This document shows, one piece after another, positions 1 to 6,208 of a DNA stretch of 6,255 bases (positions within the stretch are counted from its first letter, which is position 1; every line of letters starts with the position of its first letter). The translations under genes and the position numbers were made by a program. The stretch lies in the NCBI GenBank assembly GCA_905371725.1, contig CAJPML010000066.1, forward strand, positions 1-6,255, written 5' to 3'. The notes beneath the pieces were generated by a model. That model worked only from the letters and a program-made list of their open reading frames with translations, made no database searches and was not told the DNA's origin. This DNA comes from Leptotrichia sp. oral taxon 215. Its GTDB lineage: Bacteria; Fusobacteriota; Fusobacteriia; Fusobacteriales; Leptotrichiaceae.

Positions 1-101
1 ATTTTATAAATTTACATATAAAGTTTACCACCTTTTTTTTAATTTAGCAAATCTTTTTCAAAATTTTTTATAATTTTATAACAATAATTGAAAAAAATAA
101 C

Positions 102-151
102 AAAAAACTGCACCTTCAATCTTTTTTAAAGACTAAAAAGCACAGTTTTTT
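102..151 (-). terminator. Intrinsic terminator after oppA
   Basis: The minus-strand RNA forms a 16-pair stem between 151-136 (AAAAAACUGUGCUUUU) and 117-102 (GAAGGUGCAGUUUUUU), with an 18-base loop. The stem ends in six U, and after GUUA another seven U follow (97-91). Four G-U pairs exist only in the minus-strand RNA and would be A/C mismatches on the other strand, so it is oriented to end the opp transcript. It begins 62 bases after the oppA stop. Confidence 0.82.
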
Positions 152-213
152 TTGTAATTTATAAACTTATATATTATTATAAAACTAAAAATCCATATAT
201 TGCTTACTTAATG

Positions 214-2007
214 TTATTTAGTTGATTTTATAGGTTCTGCCGCTGTCAGTTCTATTAAGTGTACTGCCCACTGGCTTTGACTTGCATATGAAATATTATA
301 GTTTTTTACCCTTTTGTTTATAGGGAATACTTCATATCTATATGTTAGAGGTACTTCAACCGCCTGATTTATATAGTATGCTAACCATCTTTTATATGCT
401 TCAGCCTTATAGTTAGGATCTGTCAATGTCTTAGGGTTTGCAGTATCTTCCATAAGTTTTGTATTTTCTTCAGAAACAAAACGTGGATAGTTAAATGGTG
501 CACGTAGACCTTTTAACTTCATTGCATTTAAATCACTTCCAGTTCCCCATGCTGCAAAGAACACATCTATTTCAGGATCATCGGCTTTTACTTTTTCATA
601 GAAACTGTTAAATTCTATAAGTCTTCCTGTTGTAAGAACACCTTTTATTCCTATTTCCTTCCATTGCTGTATATAGAACTGTACTAACGGTTCTGCTATG
701 TCTCCTCCTGCCATTGAAGCTATTCTTACTTCAAATGGTTTTCCATTTTTATCTTCTCTGTATCCGTCTCCGTTTACATCCTTGTATCCTGCTTCGTCTA
801 AAAGCTGTTTTGCTTTTTCAGGGTTATAAGGGAATCCTTCTATATCTTTTGTATAATATTTCTTAAATACAGGAGGTATTGATGTTGTCGCTCTTTCTCT
901 TAATCCGTGATAGAATGCTTTTACCATCTGTTCTACATCAAGTCCATAAGCAAGTGCCTGTCTCAATTTTATATCTGACATTTTTGCATTTGGATCTACT
1001 ACGCTCATACCTTTTGCTTTATCAAATTTTCCTACTTTGAATCCCATATACGAGTAGTACAGTTCCTGTCTTCCAAGAATTTGAAGATTATCCAGATCTT
1101 TAAATGTTTTATATAGATCTGTAGGTATTTGATAAGCTATATCATATTTTCCTGCCTTCAAAGCTGAAACTATAGTCTGTGAGTTTACAATTTCTACTGT
1201 AACCTTTTCAGTTTTTGGTTTACCTTTATAGAAATATGGATTTGCCTTAAGTTCTAAGCTTTCTCCATGTACTGTCTTTTCAATTGTATAAGGTCCTGTT
1301 GTTACTATTTTCTGTCTTACTTTATCCGATGTTTCAAGATCTTTTATAGGTATATCCTTTAAATAATGTTTTGGAAGAGCATATCCTATAAGACCATTTC
1401 CTATTGTGTACACTCCCTGTCCAATCTCACTAAAGGAAATTTCAACTGTACTGTTATCCACTTTTTTTATTCCTGATATGCTTGAAGCTTTTCCTTCGTG
1501 ATATTCCTTCATCCCTATTATCTTTTCATTATCATCAGTATATCTTATCCCTGTATAATCTTTATTCCCAATAATTTCATATGTATAGATTACATCATCT
1601 GCAACTACAGGTTGCCCATCTGACCACTTCATTCCATCTTTTATTTTTATTGTAACCTTTTTATTTGGAGCATCTACTGTTAAAGTTGCAATTCCTCCGT
1701 CTGTAACTTCAAAATTTTCATCTGTTTCAAATATACCTGCACCTAAAAAGTTGTCTATAAGGATTCCATCATAACCGTCTGAATAAAGTGCATCATTTAA
1801 AAGTCCTACTAATGGTGAATCCTTTACTATTGCAACTTTTAAAAAGGCATCCTTTACTGGAGCTGCATCATTTGCTGTTTCAACTGGAAATGCCACATTT
1901 TCATTTTCTTTTCCTCCCGTCTTACTTTTCTTTTCCCCTGGACCGCATGCTGTTACCAATAACATAATTGTTAATAAAAATAACATGAGCATCTTTCGTC
2001 TGTTCAT
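214..2007 (-). CDS. oppA: Oligopeptide-binding lipoprotein OppA
   Basis: This is the extracytoplasmic receptor that binds peptides and delivers them to OppB/OppC. The protein has 597 residues, long for a family-5 solute-binding protein and close to the size of lactococcal OppA. The N-terminus is a lipoprotein signal: positive MNRRK, a hydrophobic core, then lipobox VTAC with C21 as the expected lipidated residue, followed by a Lys/Gly/Glu-rich linker to about residue 37. Family-5 motifs include KWSDGQPVVADDVIYTYE (127-144), NPYFYKGKP (256-264), LRQALAYGLDVEQMV (348-362) and YNPEKAKQLLDEAGY (394-408). DVNGDGYRED at 410-419 looks like a calcium-type loop common in such receptors. ATG at 2007 has a perfect AGGAGGT seven bases upstream. 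It is the last gene of the operon, with a terminator 62 bases after the stop. The hairpin upstream suggests separate control of its level. Peptide length preference cannot be read from sequence. Confidence 0.93.
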   Translation of the reverse strand: MNRRKMLMLFLLTIMLLVTACGPGEKKSKTGGKENENVAFPVETANDAAPVKDAFLKVAIVKDSPLVGLLNDALYSDGYDGILIDNFLGAGIFETDENFEVTDGGIATLTVDAPNKKVTIKIKDGMKWSDGQPVVADDVIYTYEIIGNKDYTGIRYTDDNEKIIGMKEYHEGKASSISGIKKVDNSTVEISFSEIGQGVYTIGNGLIGYALPKHYLKDIPIKDLETSDKVRQKIVTTGPYTIEKTVHGESLELKANPYFYKGKPKTEKVTVEIVNSQTIVSALKAGKYDIAYQIPTDLYKTFKDLDNLQILGRQELYYSYMGFKVGKFDKAKGMSVVDPNAKMSDIKLRQALAYGLDVEQMVKAFYHGLRERATTSIPPVFKKYYTKDIEGFPYNPEKAKQLLDEAGYKDVNGDGYREDKNGKPFEVRIASMAGGDIAEPLVQFYIQQWKEIGIKGVLTTGRLIEFNSFYEKVKADDPEIDVFFAAWGTGSDLNAMKLKGLRAPFNYPRFVSEENTKLMEDTANPKTLTDPNYKAEAYKRWLAYYINQAVEVPLTYRYEVFPINKRVKNYNISYASQSQWAVHLIELTAAEPIKSTK

Positions 2008-2014
2008 TTTTTTT

Positions 2015-2021
2015 ACCTCCT
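2015..2021 (-). promoter_or_regulatory. Strong ribosome binding site of oppA
   Basis: AGGAGGT is a full match to the anti-Shine-Dalgarno core and is seven bases before the ATG at 2007. It is the strongest site in the operon, which fits high output of the receptor relative to the membrane and ATPase subunits. Confidence 0.85.
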
Positions 2022-2052
2022 GATTTTTTATATTTTATTTATTTGTACATTC

Positions 2053-2067
2053 TTGAAATTTTTTCAA
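2053..2067. repeat. Small palindrome TTGAAA-N3-TTTCAA before oppA
   Basis: A perfect 6+3+6 inverted repeat lies between the intergenic hairpin and the oppA ribosome site. Its TTGAAA on the minus strand (2067-2062) could also serve as a -35 element, but the sequence 17 bases on (AAATAA) is a poor -10. It may be an operator, a small hairpin, or chance in A/T-rich DNA. Confidence 0.35.
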
Positions 2068-2134
2068 AAAAACGGAATGTTTAATAATATGCATTTTAAA
2101 TATACATTCTTTACTTTAGTTAAACACTCCGTTT
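2066..2134 (-). terminator. Terminator-like hairpin between oppC and oppA (possible attenuator or processing element)
   Basis: On the minus strand AAACGGAGTGTTTAA (2134-2120) is the inverted repeat of TTAAACATTCCGTTT (2084-2070): 15 pairs in RNA with a single G-U, around a 35-base loop, ending in seven U (2072-2066, three of them in the stem). It lies 45 bases after the oppC stop and about 60 before the oppA start. It resembles an intrinsic terminator but sits inside an operon, so partial termination, or protection and cleavage of the mRNA, are likely roles. The long loop and A/T-rich stem make full termination uncertain. Confidence 0.65.
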
Positions 2135-2179
2135 CATATTTCCATTTTCTATTTTTCAATAAATCGAATAATATTAAAA

Positions 2180-3100
2180 TTATCCTAATCTCTGTCTTGC
2201 ATCTGCTGCTCTCTTTAAAGCTTGTCCCACATAGTTAATACAAAGCATCATTATTAATATCAGTATTGATGCAGGAAGCCATATCCAAAGTTTTGAAGAT
2301 AGCACTTCCGGATCTGTTGCATATCCTACAAGTGTTCCCAAACTAGGTATTGAAGGCGGTAATCCAAAACCAAGGAAACTAAGTCCTGTCTCTATTCCTA
2401 TATTACCTGCTAAAGCCAATGTTGAATCAACTATTATAATTGAACTTATATTTGGCAGTACTTCTCTGAATATTATCTTAAAATCACTCGTTCCCATTGT
2501 TTTTGAAGCGTGAACATAATCCCTTCTACTTTCTGAAAGAGCCTTACTTCTTATAAGTCTGGCTGTTCCTACCCAGTAGAAAGCCGTCATTATGAAAACA
2601 AAAGTCATAATGTTATATTTTGGAACGATAGTTATGAATACTATTACAAGCATCAATGTCGGCAATATCATAATAAAATCTATTAATCTCATTATAAGAT
2701 CATCTACTATTCCACCATAATACCCTGCTACAAGTCCTACAACTATTCCTATTCCTGATGTCAGAACTGTAACAGTAACTCCTATAATAATAGAGTTTCT
2801 AGCTCCAATTATAAGCTGTCCCAGAATATCCCTTCCTCCAGAATCTGCTCCAAGGTAAAATCCTTCACCAGGTGCTGCATATTTATCAAGAAGGCTTATT
2901 TTCATTACTGCTTCCTGATTTGTCAGAAACGCTCCAATGAATATTGTTAAAAATAGTACTCCTAAAATTATTAATGAAATTATAGCAAATTTATCTTTTT
3001 TTATTTCTCTTAATATTACATTAAATCCTGTTGGTTTTTCACTGACAGTTATACTATTATTTTCTGTATTTACATTCTTATCTTTTTTTATTTTACTCAC
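2180..3100 (-). CDS. oppC: Oligopeptide ABC transporter permease OppC
   Basis: This is the second channel subunit, partner of OppB. The protein has 306 residues, starting from a GTG at 3100. It has a hydrophilic, Lys/Asn-rich cytoplasmic N-terminus of about 37 residues, then about six membrane segments near 38-58, 102-126, 138-160, 164-180, 218-235 and 271-290. Family marks are LGADSGGRDIL (83-93) just before the transporter core, the EAA loop at 194-217 (DYVHASKTMG, ending REVLPN), and LSFLGFGLPP (240-249). The C-terminus ending AADARQRLG resembles other OppC/DppC tails. The start follows the oppB stop by ten bases; its ribosome site AGGTGG (3112-3107) is weaker than those of the other four genes and includes bases of the oppB TAG stop, which suggests translation coupled to oppB. 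A 172-base gap containing a hairpin separates it from oppA. Confidence 0.94.
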   Translation of the reverse strand: MSKIKKDKNVNTENNSITVSEKPTGFNVILREIKKDKFAIISLIILGVLFLTIFIGAFLTNQEAVMKISLLDKYAAPGEGFYLGADSGGRDILGQLIIGARNSIIIGVTVTVLTSGIGIVVGLVAGYYGGIVDDLIMRLIDFIMILPTLMLVIVFITIVPKYNIMTFVFIMTAFYWVGTARLIRSKALSESRRDYVHASKTMGTSDFKIIFREVLPNISSIIIVDSTLALAGNIGIETGLSFLGFGLPPSIPSLGTLVGYATDPEVLSSKLWIWLPASILILIMMLCINYVGQALKRAADARQRLG

Positions 3101-3106
3101 TTTATA

Positions 3107-3112
3107 CCACCT
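3107..3112 (-). promoter_or_regulatory. Weak ribosome binding site of oppC overlapping the oppB stop
   Basis: AGGTGG is six bases before the oppC GTG and shares its first two bases with the TAG stop of oppB. It departs from AGGAGG at one position. Weak site plus GTG start suggests that oppC translation depends partly on ribosomes finishing oppB. Confidence 0.65.
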
Positions 3113-4073
3113 ACTCTATTCTGATTCTTGGGTCTACTATACTTAAAATAATATCTGACAGTAAACTTCCCATCAATGTTAAAAATCCGAACAATAATAT
3201 CAATGCAGTAACTACACTGTAATCTCTTGATCCGATAGACGATATAAACAGATTTCCCATTCCTGGATAGCTGAATATTCTTTCTATAAATATTGATCCA
3301 CTTAAAAGTCCAGTAATTGAATATCCAAAGAATGCAGCTATCGGTAAAATCGAGTTTCTAAATATATGTCTTGAATACACTACATTTTCAGGTACACCTT
3401 TACTTCTCGCTGTTTTTACATAATCAAGTGATTTTGCATCAATTATTTCATTTCTCAAATATTGTATAGTACTCGTTGTAGCCAATAGTGCATAAGTTAT
3501 CGCCGGCAGCATTATATGATGTATTCTGTCAATAAAATATTTAAATGTTCCAGGTGTCAGACCAATTGTAACTGATCCCGTAGTAGGAAACCATCCTAAA
3601 GTATATCCAAAGAACCATACCATTATAAGTGACAATACAAATGTAGGTATAGTATAGCTCACATAGTTATATAATGTAACCCCTCTGTCAAGAAGTGAAT
3701 TTTGATATCTTCCTGAAAGTACTCCTAAAGGTATTGCCAGCATATATGTAAGTATCATACTGAACAGGGATAATATAAATGTATTATTTACTCTCTGCCC
3801 TATTAATGTACTTACAGGCAGTTTATAAGTATAGCTCATCCCAAAATTACCTTTAAAGGCATTTCCCATCCATCTTATATACTGTACATGCCAAGGATCA
3901 TAAAATCCTGCTTTTCTTCTCAGTTCTTCCAATACAGCCGGACTTGTCTGAGGCGTTATCAATCCAGTAAAAGGATCTCCCGGCATTTTCTTGGCGAGTA
4001 TAAATATCAATATACTCAATATGAATAATTGAGGTATCATTACCAATACTCTTCTCAATACTGTTTTCCACAT
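3111..4073 (-). CDS. oppB: Oligopeptide ABC transporter permease OppB
   Basis: This is one of the two integral membrane subunits of the peptide channel. The protein has 320 residues. By hydrophobicity I see about six membrane segments, near residues 9-29, 98-120, 134-157, 187-205, 243-263 and 286-310. The long extracytoplasmic stretch after the first helix contains GDPF (32-35) and the GNFGMS region (75-80), both usual in OppB/DppB. The cytoplasmic EAA loop that contacts the ATPases is at about 217-244 (DYVKTARSKG, then RHIFRN and ILP). The C-terminus VDPRIRIE is typical of the family. ATG at 4073 follows the oppF stop by one base and is preceded by AGGAGGAG at 4090-4083, nine bases away, inside the end of oppF. 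Its TAG stop overlaps the ribosome site of oppC. OppB and DppB cannot be told apart by the permease alone; the Opp call rests on the operon. Confidence 0.94.
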   Translation of the reverse strand: MWKTVLRRVLVMIPQLFILSILIFILAKKMPGDPFTGLITPQTSPAVLEELRRKAGFYDPWHVQYIRWMGNAFKGNFGMSYTYKLPVSTLIGQRVNNTFILSLFSMILTYMLAIPLGVLSGRYQNSLLDRGVTLYNYVSYTIPTFVLSLIMVWFFGYTLGWFPTTGSVTIGLTPGTFKYFIDRIHHIMLPAITYALLATTSTIQYLRNEIIDAKSLDYVKTARSKGVPENVVYSRHIFRNSILPIAAFFGYSITGLLSGSIFIERIFSYPGMGNLFISSIGSRDYSVVTALILLFGFLTLMGSLLSDIILSIVDPRIRIE

Positions 4074-4074
4074 T

Positions 4075-5022
4075 TTACTTTTCTCCTCCTTTTACCTTAT
4101 GTGCCAAGGCAACATAATGAGTATCTGTTAATTTCTGCAAATCATATACTTTTCCATTTTTATCATAATATTCCAGCTCGTTTTCCTTATATTCCTTTTC
4201 AACTGCAAGTCTCTTTGACTTATTTGACTCCCTATGATTAGGATTTACTTCAGGAATAGCAGCTATAAGTCTCTTTGTATATATATGCTGTGGATTGTTG
4301 TAAATATCATCCCTTTTTCCAGTTTCTACAAAACGTCCTCTATACATTATAGATATATGATCACACATATGTTTTACAACTCCAAGGTCATGCGAAATAA
4401 ACAGGTAACTCAATCCAAACTGTTTCTGAATTTCCTTCATATAGTTCAGAACTTGTGCCTGAACTGACAAATCAAGAGCCGAAACAGGTTCATCAGCAAT
4501 AATCAGTTTAGGTTTTATTGCTACTGCTCTTGCAACTCCAATTCTCTGTCTTTGTCCTCCGGAAAATTCATGAGGATATTTATATAGTGCATCATCAGTC
4601 ATTCCAACTATTTCAAGAAGCTCAGACACTCTTCTTCTTTCTTCCTTATCAGTAAGATTTTCAAAGTTTCTCAATGGTTCAGCTATAATATCAATTATTC
4701 TCTTTTTCGGATTCAAACTTGAAAGTGAATCCTGAAATATCATCTGAATATTTTGGTTATAGTCTGATTTTCTGTTTCTTTTTTTCTCAATTACTTTTCC
4801 TTCGTATGTAATCGTCCCATCCTTTATTTTTTCAAGTCCTATAATTGCTTTTCCAATCGTTGATTTTCCTGATCCAGATTCTCCTACAAGACCATATGTT
4901 TTTCCTTTTTCTATCATCAAATCTACACCATCTACTGCGTAAACATGATCTACAATTCTATTAAAAAAACCGCCTCGAATAGGATAATGAACCTTTAAAT
5001 TCTTAATATCAATAAAGCTCAT
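4075..5022 (-). CDS. oppF: Oligopeptide ABC transporter ATPase OppF
   Basis: This is the second ATPase, partner of OppD; the two form the heterodimeric motor of the importer. The protein has 315 residues from the chosen start. Motifs seen are Walker A GESGSGKST (47-55), Q-loop Q97 in IFQD, signature FSGGQRQ (153-159, with Phe in place of the usual first Leu), Walker B LIIADEP (173-179, catalytic E178) and switch H211 in ISHD. After about residue 245 comes a charged, Lys/Glu-rich tail ending in a YDKNGKVYDL segment (286-295) and HYVA (302-305), as expected for OppF-type C-termini. An ATG at 5043 is in frame, but nothing resembling a ribosome site precedes it. The ATG at 5022 has GGAGG nine bases upstream and lies one base after the oppD stop (TAA-G-ATG), so it is taken as the start, with likely translational coupling to oppD. 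The oppB start follows the oppF stop by one base. Confidence 0.95.
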   Translation of the reverse strand: MSFIDIKNLKVHYPIRGGFFNRIVDHVYAVDGVDLMIEKGKTYGLVGESGSGKSTIGKAIIGLEKIKDGTITYEGKVIEKKRNRKSDYNQNIQMIFQDSLSSLNPKKRIIDIIAEPLRNFENLTDKEERRRVSELLEIVGMTDDALYKYPHEFSGGQRQRIGVARAVAIKPKLIIADEPVSALDLSVQAQVLNYMKEIQKQFGLSYLFISHDLGVVKHMCDHISIMYRGRFVETGKRDDIYNNPQHIYTKRLIAAIPEVNPNHRESNKSKRLAVEKEYKENELEYYDKNGKVYDLQKLTDTHYVALAHKVKGGEK

Positions 5023-5023
5023 C

Positions 5024-6058
5024 TTATACTTCCTCCGATTCATGATTATTTATTTTTTCTTCATTGTTATCATTGAAATAGAAATTCTTCCAACATGTAC
5101 ATCTTACGAAATGTCCAGGCGAGATTTCATGCATTTCCGGATTTTCTTCATGTTCCTCATTTCCAATCCATGGTATTCTAGGTGCAAATCTGCAGCCTGT
5201 TCTCTTTAGATTTTTAAGAGATGGTACCGTTCCTTGTATTACATGTAATGTGTCTGTTTCCTGATCCATCTGTGGTATGGAATTCAGTAATGATCTTGTA
5301 TAAGGATGTTTTGGATTATTAAACAATTCATCGACAGAAGCTATTTCAACTACTTGCCCCGCATACATTACAGCAACTCTATCTGCCATTTCTGCAACTA
5401 CTCCCAAATCATGTGTAATCAGTATTATACCTGCCTGTATCTCTTCCTGAAGCGATTTAAGCAGATCCAGTATTTGTGCCTGTATCGTAACGTCAAGCGC
5501 TGTTGTTGGTTCATCAGCTATTATAATCGCAGGTTTACATGAAAGCGCAATTGCAGTCATCACACGTTGTCTCATTCCTCCTGAAAGCTCATGCGGAAAC
5601 TGTCGTGCCACTCTTTCAGGCTTAGGTATTCCAACCTGTACAAGTAATTCCTGAACACGTTCTTTTCTCTGAGCTTTTGTAAGCTTAGTATGATAAATAA
5701 GCCCTTCTTCTATCTGTTCTTCCACTCTCATCAGAGGATTCAATGCTGATAGGGGATCCTGAAATATCATCCCTATATCATTTCCTCTTACTTCATTATA
5801 CTCTGCTTCAGTCAAAGTAAGTAAATTTTTTCCCTTGTAGATAATTTCCCCTTCCGATTTTGTATTTATAGGGTTATGCAATCCTATAACAGATGTCGCA
5901 AGTGTACTTTTTCCACAACCTGATTCACCAACTATTGCAAGTATTTCGTTTTTATTAAGTTCAAGCGTCACATTGTCCACTGCAGGATAATATTCATCTT
6001 TAATACGAAAACTCGTATATAAGTTGTTGATTTTTAACAAATTCTTGTTTTCTTCCAC
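5024..6058 (-). CDS. oppD: Oligopeptide ABC transporter ATPase OppD
   Basis: This is the first ATPase of a peptide importer; it pairs with OppF on the cytoplasmic face of the OppB/OppC channel. With the start chosen here the protein has 344 residues. All ATPase motifs are intact: Walker A GESGCGKST (44-52), Q-loop Q100 in IFQDP, signature LSGGMRQ (158-164), Walker B IIIADEP (178-184, catalytic E183), D-loop ALD (187-189) and switch H216 in ITHD. A C-terminal oligopeptide-transporter extension follows from about residue 245 (HPYTRSLL, then GCRF). Related DppD/OppD proteins carry four cluster cysteines there; only C289 and C320 (plus C322) remain here. The reading frame stays open upstream to a TTG at 6079, but that codon has no ribosome site. 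GTG at 6058 has AGGAG seven bases upstream and is preferred. The stop codon lies one base before oppF. The peptide-importer ATPase call is very secure; the exact substrate is inferred from the operon. Confidence 0.95.
   Translation of the reverse strand: MEENKNLLKINNLYTSFRIKDEYYPAVDNVTLELNKNEILAIVGESGCGKSTLATSVIGLHNPINTKSEGEIIYKGKNLLTLTEAEYNEVRGNDIGMIFQDPLSALNPLMRVEEQIEEGLIYHTKLTKAQRKERVQELLVQVGIPKPERVARQFPHELSGGMRQRVMTAIALSCKPAIIIADEPTTALDVTIQAQILDLLKSLQEEIQAGIILITHDLGVVAEMADRVAVMYAGQVVEIASVDELFNNPKHPYTRSLLNSIPQMDQETDTLHVIQGTVPSLKNLKRTGCRFAPRIPWIGNEEHEENPEMHEISPGHFVRCTCWKNFYFNDNNEEKINNHESEEV
5032..5036 (-). promoter_or_regulatory. Ribosome binding site deciding the oppF start
   Basis: GGAGG on the minus strand lies within the last codons of oppD, nine bases before the ATG at 5022. 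It would be inside the coding region if oppF began at the ATG at 5043, which has no such site, so the shorter form is preferred. Confidence 0.85.
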
Positions 6059-6065
6059 TTTTCTT

Positions 6066-6070
6066 CTCCT
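6066..6070 (-). promoter_or_regulatory. Ribosome binding site deciding the oppD start
   Basis: AGGAG within AAGAGGAGAAG on the minus strand lies seven bases before the GTG at 6058. The alternative in-frame TTG at 6079 lies upstream of this site and is preceded only by A/T sequence, so this site decides the start. Confidence 0.85.
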
Positions 6071-6115
6071 CTTACTCAAATTATATTTATTACTATTATT
6101 TATCTTTATTTATTT

Positions 6116-6124
6116 ATTATATCA
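6116..6124 (-). promoter_or_regulatory. Extended -10 promoter of the opp operon
   Basis: On the minus strand this reads TGATATAAT, a consensus TATAAT (6121-6116) with the TG of an extended -10 one base upstream. At 16-18 bases further upstream the -35 hexamer is poor (GTATTT or TATTTA), which an extended -10 often tolerates. A start near 6109 would give a leader of about 50 bases before the oppD GTG. The promoter lies after the upstream terminator, so the operon need not rely on read-through. Inferred from sequence only. Confidence 0.72.
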
Positions 6125-6154
6125 CATTTTGGTCTTTTTAAATACTTTTTTTTG

Positions 6155-6208
6155 AAAAAAACGCCCCTAAATACTAACTTTATTCTTTGTTATATATTTA
6201 GAAAGGCG
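6155..6208 (-). terminator. Intrinsic terminator upstream of the opp promoter
   Basis: In the minus-strand RNA, CGCCUUUCUAAAUA (6208-6195) pairs with UAUUUAGGGGCG (6173-6162) apart from a two-base bulge and two G-U pairs, around a 21-base loop. A run of seven U follows (6161-6155). The G-U pairs favour the minus strand. Because it sits before the opp -10 element, it most likely ends the transcript of a gene beyond the right edge and insulates opp from it. Confidence 0.75.

Noticed and set aside
15..33. Minus-strand AGGTGG followed ten bases later by ATG-TAA (start-stop or beginning of a further gene)
   Set aside because: The ATG is followed at once by a stop and no frame opens before the left edge, so neither a gene nor a start-stop regulator can be supported.
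152..213. Extra gene or RNA between oppA and its terminator
   Set aside because: Only 62 bases of plain A/T-rich sequence, with no stem of note and no start with a ribosome site.
2032..2067. Separate promoter for oppA after the intergenic hairpin
   Set aside because: TTGAAA at 2067-2062 is a fair -35, but at 16-18 bases only AAATAA-like sequence is found, and TAAAAT at 2037-2032 lacks a matching -35. A promoter is possible but not supported.
2053..2238. Plus-strand open frame of 61 codons across the oppC-oppA gap
   Set aside because: It starts at TTG with no ribosome site, runs through the hairpin and the antisense of the oppC 3' end, and has the Phe/Asn/Lys-rich make-up of random A/T DNA.
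2937..3146. Plus-strand open frame of 69 codons antisense to the oppC start
   Set aside because: It is a shadow of oppC and oppB; no ribosome site and no recognisable domain.
4029..4467. Two plus-strand open frames (4029-4241 and 4234-4467) antisense to oppB/oppF
   Set aside because: They are antisense shadows of well-supported genes, with Tyr/His/Ile-rich products of no family.
5306..5542. Plus-strand open frame of 78 codons antisense to oppD
   Set aside because: It is antisense to the conserved ATPase core, and its Cys/Tyr/Phe-rich product looks like a reverse-strand translation artefact.
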